Source: Chloroflexota bacterium
GTDB lineage: Bacteria; Chloroflexota; Dehalococcoidia; SM23-28-2; RBG-16-64-32
Assembly: GCA_022561095.1 (NCBI GenBank)
Contig: JADFRV010000032.1
Coordinates: 1-16,901 of the forward strand
Reading direction: 5' to 3'
DNA: 16,901 nucleotides
The notes under the pieces were generated by a model that was given only the letters and a program-made list of their open reading frames with translations, was not told where the DNA came from and made no database searches. The position numbers were made by a program, and so were the translations under genes. Shown one piece after another: positions 12,528 through 16,901 of the stretch (positions are counted from its first letter, which is position 1; every line of letters starts with the position of its first letter).

Positions 12528-13624
12528 GACCCCGCCAGCTCCACGATGAGCCGTGCGATGTTGCGTGCAGCCTCAGGTCGAGCCAGCCGCCGTGACGCCT
12601 GGCTCATCGCGTCCAATCGAGCGGCGTCGTGAAGGAGGCCGCCGACGAGCGGTAGCATCGAACTCAGGTCGCTGTCTTCAAGGATGATGGCGGCGTCGTT
12701 GTCCGCCAGGTGGCGGGCGTTAAGCCGCTGATGAGCGCCCGCGTAGGGGTAGGGGACGAGGATGGCGGGCAGGCCCAGGGCGGGCAGCTCTCCCAGCACG
12801 GAGGCGCCGGCGCGGCAGAGGGCCAGATCGGCGGCGGCCATCGCCCAGGGAAACTCCTTGTGCAGGTAGCCGAACAGGTGGTAGCGGCTGCGGAGCTCGT
12901 CCGGCAGATCCTTCGCCAGTCGGGTGAGCCACTCCTCATCGGCGCGCCCGCTGACGTGGACGACTTCACATAACTCCAAGAGGCTTCGCAGATTGTTTGC
13001 TATCGCTTGGTTGATGCTGTGCGCTCCCTGGGAGGCGCCGGCGACGAACAGGACTTTCTCTTCGGGGTCCAGCCCCAGGCGCTGACGTCCCGCCGCGCGG
13101 CTGACCTGCGAGAACTCCTCGCGCACCGGATAGCCCGTAAGGATGGCCTTGCCGATCGGCAGCTTGCGCAGCGTCTCGGGGGCGGTGACGGCGATGCGGC
13201 GGGCGAGGCTGGCGATGGCGCGGACCGCCCAGCCGGGGTAGACATCCGGGAGGTAGATGGTGATGGGGGTCCCGCGGGAGCGGGCGGCCAGGGCGATGGG
13301 GAAGCTGGTGTAGCCCCCCGTGGATAGCACGACGTCCGCACGGAAATCAGAAAGCGCCTTGCGCGCCTGGGCCACTCCTTTCGCCATCCGGGCGGCGTTG
13401 CGGGTCAGTTCCCAGGGGTTGCGGCCTCGGATGGGGCCGGACGAAACGGGGCGCAGCGGGATGTCGGCTCGTTCCACCAGCTCCGCCTCCGTGCCTTCCG
13501 GCGAGCCCAGGTAGAGCGGCTCCAGCCTCTCGCCGGACGGCAGCTCACGCTCCAGCGCGGCGGCGATGGTCAGGGCGGGGTAAACGTGGCCGCCGGTGGC
13601 GCCGCCGCAGAGGGCCAGTCTCAT
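12524..13624 (-). CDS. murG: MurG-type lipid I GlcNAc transferase, variant acceptor-side motif
   Basis: MurG transfers GlcNAc from UDP-GlcNAc to lipid I, giving lipid II, at the inner membrane face. The 366-residue GT-B protein has GGATGGHVYPA (7-17), STGGYTSFPIALAA (101-114), GASQGAHSIN (196-205), RAGAS with Glu279 (271-279), PAILVPYPYAGAHQ and HQRLNA (298-303). In place of the usual HEQN-x-x-x-G motif it has LPDVYPG (125-131). I believe similar LPD/MPD variants occur in Chloroflexota, but cannot check here. Donor-side motifs are intact, so function is probably kept. The ATG overlaps the ftsW stop (ATGA). Confidence 0.93.
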   Translation of the reverse strand: MRLALCGGATGGHVYPALTIAAALERELPSGERLEPLYLGSPEGTEAELVERADIPLRPVSSGPIRGRNPWELTRNAARMAKGVAQARKALSDFRADVVLSTGGYTSFPIALAARSRGTPITIYLPDVYPGWAVRAIASLARRIAVTAPETLRKLPIGKAILTGYPVREEFSQVSRAAGRQRLGLDPEEKVLFVAGASQGAHSINQAIANNLRSLLELCEVVHVSGRADEEWLTRLAKDLPDELRSRYHLFGYLHKEFPWAMAAADLALCRAGASVLGELPALGLPAILVPYPYAGAHQRLNARHLADNDAAIILEDSDLSSMLPLVGGLLHDAARLDAMSQASRRLARPEAARNIARLIVELAGS

Positions 13625-14793
13625 ACCGTGCTCCTCCCCGCGGCTGGGTTGCGCCGGGCGTAGCGTTGGGCACGGGCCTTCGGCTGCTCTGTGTAGGAGC
13701 CGTTGCGGCCGTAGCGGGAGAGGCTGAGGAGGATGCCCGCGCCGGCCATCACGGCGATAAGGGCGGAGCCGCCGTAGCTCAGGAAGGGCAGCGGCACTCC
13801 GGTGAGCGGGATGGTGCGTGTGATACCGCCGATGTTGATCAGGGTCTGGTAGGCGATCCAGCTCACGATGCCCACGCCCAGCAGGGTGCCGAACTGATCC
13901 CGTGAGGCGAGCGTCGCCTTGAGGGCGCGGAACATGAAGAAGGCGAACAGACCCAGGACGCCCAGCAGGCCGATGAACCCCAGCTCCTCGCCGATGATGG
14001 CGAAGACGCCGTCGGTGTGGGCGCCGGGGACGTAGAAGAACTTCTGGCGGCTGACCCCCCAGCCGAGGCCGGTGACGCCGCCGCTCCCCAGGGCGATTAG
14101 CAACTGAAGGATGTGGAAGCCGTTTCCCTGAGGGTCGGCCTCCGGCGAGACGAAGGAGGTGAGGCGATCCAGCCGGTAGTCCTGCGCCAGGATCATGACG
14201 TAGGTCACGAGGCCGCCGCTGGCCATGAGCAGGGCCAAGTGGCTGAGCGGCGCTCCGGCGACGAAGAAGAGCGTACTGGTAGTGAGGACGATGATTACGG
14301 CGGTGCCCATGTCCGGCTCTACGATGACCAGGCCGCCGACCACGCTGACCATAAGCACGAACGGCAGCAGACCCAGGCTGAACTTATTGATGTTCTCTCG
14401 TCGGCCGGCCAGCCAGGCGGAGATGTAGATGATGATCGCCAGCTTGGCGAACTCGCTGGGTTGGAAGGAGAGCGGGCCCAGCTCCAGCCAGCGTCGGGCG
14501 CCGTTGCGCTCCACGCCGATGCCGGGAATGAGGACGGCCGCCAGTCCCAGCAACGCCACCACCATTATCGGCGCGGCCAGGTGGCGCAGCTGGCGGTAGT
14601 CCAGCCGCATGAAATAGAGGAGCGCTGCACTGCCGGCGATGGCGTAGAACGCGTGCCGAATCACGAAGTAGTTTGCGTCGCCAAACTCCAGATGGCCCAC
14701 AGCGAAGCTGGCCGTGTACACGGTCAACAGCCCCGCCAGCAGGAGCATGGATGTGGCAACCAGCAGGAGGTAGTCCGGCTGGCCCTGTCGCAC
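13621..14793 (-). CDS. ftsW: SEDS-family septal peptidoglycan glycosyltransferase FtsW
   Basis: A multi-pass SEDS protein that polymerises lipid II at the septum together with a class b PBP (not present in the window). The 390 residues have about ten hydrophobic segments. Motifs: GARRWLELGPLSFQPSEFAKLA (split 98-107/108-119), EPDMGTA (159-165), the catalytic-Asp region GAHTDGVFAIIGEE (257-270, Asp261) and TGVPLPFLSYGGSA (331-344). The call as FtsW rather than RodA rests on the dcw context. The GTG at 14793 lies 29 bp after the upstream stop and lacks a clear Shine-Dalgarno. A basic cytoplasmic tail follows the last helix. Confidence 0.93.
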   Translation of the reverse strand: MRQGQPDYLLLVATSMLLLAGLLTVYTASFAVGHLEFGDANYFVIRHAFYAIAGSAALLYFMRLDYRQLRHLAAPIMVVALLGLAAVLIPGIGVERNGARRWLELGPLSFQPSEFAKLAIIIYISAWLAGRRENINKFSLGLLPFVLMVSVVGGLVIVEPDMGTAVIIVLTTSTLFFVAGAPLSHLALLMASGGLVTYVMILAQDYRLDRLTSFVSPEADPQGNGFHILQLLIALGSGGVTGLGWGVSRQKFFYVPGAHTDGVFAIIGEELGFIGLLGVLGLFAFFMFRALKATLASRDQFGTLLGVGIVSWIAYQTLINIGGITRTIPLTGVPLPFLSYGGSALIAVMAGAGILLSLSRYGRNGSYTEQPKARAQRYARRNPAAGRSTV

Positions 14794-14822
14794 CGTGTGC
14801 GCACGGCGCAGGCGGCCGCTCT

Positions 14823-15686
14823 CTACGGCAGCGATGGCTGCGCCTCCTTGACGTAGCGACCGACCAGGGAGCGGAAGTGCTCGCCTCGGTCCTCGAAGTT
14901 GTCGTAGGCGTCGAAGCTGGTGCAGGCGGGCGAAAGTAGCACGGCGTCGCCCGGCCGGGCGGCCCGACGGGCCGCTTCGAACGCCTCGGCCAGCGTGGCG
15001 ATGCGGACGATGCGGGCGCCCTTATCGCGCGATCCCTTGGCGGCCTGCCGCAGCGCCGCCTCCAGCCTGGGCCCAGACTCTCCGAAGATGACCACGGCCC
15101 GACAGCGGCGCAGCGCTTCCTGCGCCAGCTCTTCCAGCGGCAGGTTCTTGTCGCGGCCGCCGAGCAGGAGCACCAGCGGCTCTTGGAAGGAGCGGATGCC
15201 GGCCAGGGTGCGCTCCGGCGTAGTGGCGATGCTATCGTTGTAGTAGTCGGCGCCGTTCAGCGTCGCCACCTGCTCCAACCGGTGCGGCACGGCGGCGAAC
15301 GATCCCACGGCGTCTGCGATCGCCTTCGGGGTCACGCCGCAGGCGGAGGCCACAGCGGCTGCGGCCACGGCGTTCTCGCGGTTGTGTCGTCCGCGTAGGG
15401 GCAGAGAGTCCAGGGGGAACAGCGGCTGGTCGTAGCGCCCTTGGCGGTAGTGGGCCTCATCGCCGCGGACGTAGACGCCATCGCCGGGTATCTTCTCGCC
15501 CAGGCTGAACCACACACGGGCGCTCGGGGCCGCGGCGGCCAGCGCTCCCATCAGTCCTGTTGCGCCGCCTCCGTAGACCAACGAAAGTCCGAGCCCGGCG
15601 ATGGTACGGCCGGTCTCGCGCGCGGCATCGAGGTACACGGGCGCGGCCGCCCCGCTAGAGCCACAATAAACGGTAATTCGCCTCAT
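14823..15686 (-). CDS. murD: Chimeric frame: LOG/TIGR00730 N-terminus fused to the C-terminal part of MurD
   Basis: A 287-residue frame made of two unrelated pieces. Residues 1-~50 (MRRITVYCGSSGAAAPVYLD, LGLSLVYGGGATGLMGALA) are the start of a LOG-type nucleotide phosphoribohydrolase fold, without its later PGGxGTxxE motif. From ~55 on it is MurD: HNRENAVAAAAVA (101-113), PHRLEQV (134-140), YNDSIATTPERT (149-160), LLLGGRDKNLP (173-183), LSPACTSFDAYDNFEDRGEHF (split 251-260/261-271). MurD is normally ~450 residues; the N-terminal UDP-binding domain and the GTNGKTTT P-loop are absent, so D-Glu ligase activity is not expected. The junction falls in an Ala-rich GCGGCC stretch near base 15535. The ATG at 15686 has AGAAGG upstream. 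It is either a deletion fusion or an assembly join. Confidence 0.85.
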   Translation of the reverse strand: MRRITVYCGSSGAAAPVYLDAARETGRTIAGLGLSLVYGGGATGLMGALAAAAPSARVWFSLGEKIPGDGVYVRGDEAHYRQGRYDQPLFPLDSLPLRGRHNRENAVAAAAVASACGVTPKAIADAVGSFAAVPHRLEQVATLNGADYYNDSIATTPERTLAGIRSFQEPLVLLLGGRDKNLPLEELAQEALRRCRAVVIFGESGPRLEAALRQAAKGSRDKGARIVRIATLAEAFEAARRAARPGDAVLLSPACTSFDAYDNFEDRGEHFRSLVGRYVKEAQPSLP

Positions 15687-15846
15687 ATCACGCCTTCTGG
15701 GTACGCGTGAGGGACCCGTTGAAACAGAAAATCACTTGTATAGGTTTAGCTAGGGGCAATGCGGACGGGGATTCTACCACGCGGCGTCTTTGAGCTCGAG
15801 GGCAGGGGGGATATGCCCGATAACTCAAGCGCATCACATCCGAAAG

Positions 15847-15937
15847 CCTCTTCGCTTCCATCTCCCGTTCTCCCCCGCTCCCCTGCACCCCTCCTTCTAT
15901 GCTCCCCTGCTGCTGAGCGCCCTGGCTCCCCTCCTCC
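15847..15937. repeat. Pyrimidine-rich low-complexity tract
   Basis: Degenerate repeats of a GCTCCCC-like unit on the plus strand (for example CCCGCTCCCCTGCACCCC and GCTCCCCTGC). It fills much of the 285-bp gap between the LOG-MurD frame and the methyltransferase gene. The rest of that gap has an AT-rich patch around 15719-15750, without a promoter I can call confidently. Confidence 0.55.
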
Positions 15938-15955
15938 AGGACCAGCTCCCAGCGG

Positions 15956-15961
15956 TACAAT
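15956..15961 (+). promoter_or_regulatory. Candidate -10 element for the methyltransferase-like gene
   Basis: TACAAT (5 of 6 to TATAAT) ends 10 bases before the ATG at 15972, with no convincing -35. If used, transcription would start almost at the ATG, giving a leaderless or near-leaderless mRNA, consistent with the poor Shine-Dalgarno. Confidence 0.35.
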
Positions 15962-15971
15962 CAGAGCGCTC

Positions 15972-16577
15972 ATGAACGGACTCACCGGCGGCATTCTCAC
16001 GCTGCTGGCGGTGGCGCTCTGGGGCGCGCTGCACAGCAAACTGGCTACACCTCGTGTCAAGCAGTGGCTGAGCCGGCGCCTGGGCTCATCCGCAGACCGC
16101 GGCTATCGCCTCTTATACAATCTGGTGGCGGCCGCGACCCTGCTCCCGGTTTTAGCCATCCCGGCTCGCATACCCGGTCCGACGCTTTATCAGATTCTCT
16201 CACCCTGGGTATTCGTAACGACCGCGGTTCAGGTCATCGCAGTTCTGGTCATCCTAATGGTTTTGCTGCAGACCGGGGCATCCAGCTTCCTGGGAATACG
16301 CCAATTGTTCAGCACCCAAGGTACCGCGGCCCGATTGATGGTGAGCGGCTTTTACCGCTGGGTGCGGCACCCGCTCTACACCGCGGCCCTGGTGTTGATC
16401 TGGTTGACCCCGGTTATGACCTCCAGCACGCTGATCCTTTTCCTGGGTTTCACTCTCTACATCATCATCGGAAGTCGGTACGAAGAGCGGCAGCTGGCTG
16501 CAGACTTCGGCGAATCTTACCAAGAGTATCGGCTCAAGATTCCGGCCTTCATCCCCAGGCCATGGCGGCGATCTTGA
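15972..16577 (+). CDS. Integral membrane protein of the isoprenylcysteine carboxyl methyltransferase/NnrU-like group
   Basis: A 201-residue membrane protein with about five hydrophobic segments (near 5-20, 48-66, 78-100, 136-148, 152-168). The C-terminal part has the family hallmark GFYRWVRHPLYTAALVL (126-142), then SRYEERQLAADFGESYQEYR (168-187), the conserved cytosolic end that in ICMT/PEMT-like enzymes binds S-adenosylmethionine. N-terminal HSKLATP (21-27) recalls NnrU/DUF1295-type proteins. The substrate is unknown. The start at 15972 is chosen because upstream in-frame sequence is translated low-complexity DNA; only a weak GAG lies before it. It stands alone on the plus strand between two pyrimidine-rich tracts. 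Confidence 0.8.
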   Translation: MNGLTGGILTLLAVALWGALHSKLATPRVKQWLSRRLGSSADRGYRLLYNLVAAATLLPVLAIPARIPGPTLYQILSPWVFVTTAVQVIAVLVILMVLLQTGASSFLGIRQLFSTQGTAARLMVSGFYRWVRHPLYTAALVLIWLTPVMTSSTLILFLGFTLYIIIGSRYEERQLAADFGESYQEYRLKIPAFIPRPWRRS

Positions 16578-16616
16578 GCAGGAGGGCTGGGGAGATCAAC
16601 ACGCTTACCCTTAATA

Positions 16617-16727
16617 CGCTCCCCGGCTGCTCTGCTCCCACACTCCTTCAACTCCCGCGCTCCCCGGCTTCTCCGCTCCCCACCACCCCCACCCCCGCCC
16701 CTCCCCGCCCCCCCGTTCTCTTTTCTT
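16617..16727. repeat. Second pyrimidine-rich low-complexity tract
   Basis: Again built from GCTCCCC-like units (GCTCCCCGGCTGCTCTGCTC, GCGCTCCCCGGCTTCTCCGC) and ending in near-pure C-runs. It matches in style the tract upstream of the methyltransferase gene, so that gene is flanked on both sides by the same kind of repeat. Confidence 0.55.
16678..16714 (-). other. Predicted G-quadruplex-forming sequence
   Basis: Six runs of 4-7 G on the minus strand (C-runs at 16678-16681, 16686-16690, 16692-16696, 16698-16701, 16703-16706, 16708-16714) are separated by loops of 4, 1, 1, 1 and 1 bases. Short loops and long G-runs predict a very stable quadruplex. It lies within the low-complexity tract, between the methyltransferase gene and the last open frame. 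Confidence 0.6.
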
Positions 16728-16742
16728 CATGACGCCTTCGCG

Positions 16743-16901
16743 GTGTTCTCCTTCCCCGCTGCCCCCGATGTCGTCGCCCTCATCGTCTCCACATTCGATC
16801 CCACGCTCAGCCCCTCCTCCAAGGACGCCCTGGAGCAGCTGCTGCTGAAGAACGAGGCCCTGGCCACAGCCGTGGATGCCAAGGAGCAGGACACGGTACT
16901 G
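16743..16901 (+). CDS. Unrecognised partial open frame running off the right edge
   Basis: From a GTG at 16743 the frame is open to the window end (53 codons) with a protein-like composition (VVALIVSTFDPTLSPSSKDA, then LEQLLLKNEALATAVDAKEQ) and strongly G/C-ending codons. There is no clear Shine-Dalgarno, and the frame is also open upstream through the pyrimidine tract, so the start is uncertain. A minus-strand frame ending near 16731 is also open and GC3-rich but gives a Ser-rich translation. I do not recognise the product. Confidence 0.3.
   Translation, partial: MFSFPAAPDVVALIVSTFDPTLSPSSKDALEQLLLKNEALATAVDAKEQDTVL

Noticed and set aside
15859..15937. CRISPR-like array in the pyrimidine tract
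   Set aside because: The units are short, degenerate and contiguous without unique spacers, so it is low-complexity repeat rather than CRISPR.
15688..15960. 90-codon minus-strand frame upstream of the LOG-MurD frame
   Set aside because: Mostly translated low-complexity tract (Gly/Glu/Gln/Ser-rich) with no ribosome site or recognisable domain.
16064..16732. 222-codon plus-strand frame overlapping the methyltransferase gene
   Set aside because: Out of frame with the conserved RHPLY-containing protein and ends in translated C-runs.

Overview
The window looks like a GC-rich bacterial chromosome segment from the phylum Chloroflexota, most likely near Dehalococcoidia. This rests on gene content and order, not on any database search. 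A division and cell-wall (dcw) block runs on the minus strand as (murD)-ftsW-murG-murC-murB-ddl-ftsQ-ftsA-ftsZ. A few kilobases further on, also on the minus strand, lie nrdR and a class II (B12-dependent) ribonucleotide reductase gene. MurG carries a Chloroflexota-like divergent acceptor-side motif.

Left edge (1-520): a mosaic of gene pieces on the minus strand. It holds the first codons of a clan AA aspartic protease, its small upstream partner gene, an N-terminal stub of a VOC/glyoxalase-like gene, and the broken 3' side of nrdJ. Region 457-3000: a minus-strand operon nrdR - orf71 - orf102 - nrdJ (nrdJ truncated). It is driven by a promoter (TTGACA-17-TATTGT) with two NrdR-box-like palindromes 31 bp apart, one upstream of the -35 and one filling the -35/-10 spacer. 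This predicts NrdR autoregulation and control of dNTP synthesis.

Region 3083-5701: a membrane-anchored DUF3048 (YerB-like) protein on the minus strand, divergent from an alpha/beta hydrolase with a good sigma-70-type promoter, then a DsrE-family protein. Region 5702-5966 separates the convergent dsrE-like gene and ftsZ and is packed with GC-rich hairpins.

Region 5967-15686: the dcw block is very tightly packed. ATGA or similar overlaps join ftsW/murG, murG/murC, murC/murB, murB/ddl and ddl/ftsQ. It covers cytoplasmic peptidoglycan precursor synthesis (MurC, MurB, Ddl), lipid II formation (MurG), septal glycan polymerisation (FtsW) and the divisome (FtsQ, FtsA, FtsZ). The most upstream gene is not a normal murD. 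It is an in-frame chimera of the first ~50 residues of a LOG/TIGR00730-type Rossmann protein and the C-terminal ~235 residues of MurD, lacking the MurD ATP-binding P-loop.

Region 15687-16901: a small membrane methyltransferase-like protein on the plus strand lies between two pyrimidine-rich low-complexity tracts. The right-hand tract has a strong G-quadruplex-forming pattern on the minus strand. An unrecognised open frame then runs off the end.

The main oddities are: the conserved block is bounded by a broken nrdJ on one side and a LOG-MurD chimera on the other (real rearrangement or assembly joins); the NrdR-box promoter with a 5'-end hairpin and possible leader peptide; two unrecognised small genes between nrdR and nrdJ; and a possible internal start for FtsZ. 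I see no tRNA, rRNA, CRISPR array, insertion sequence or prophage gene.
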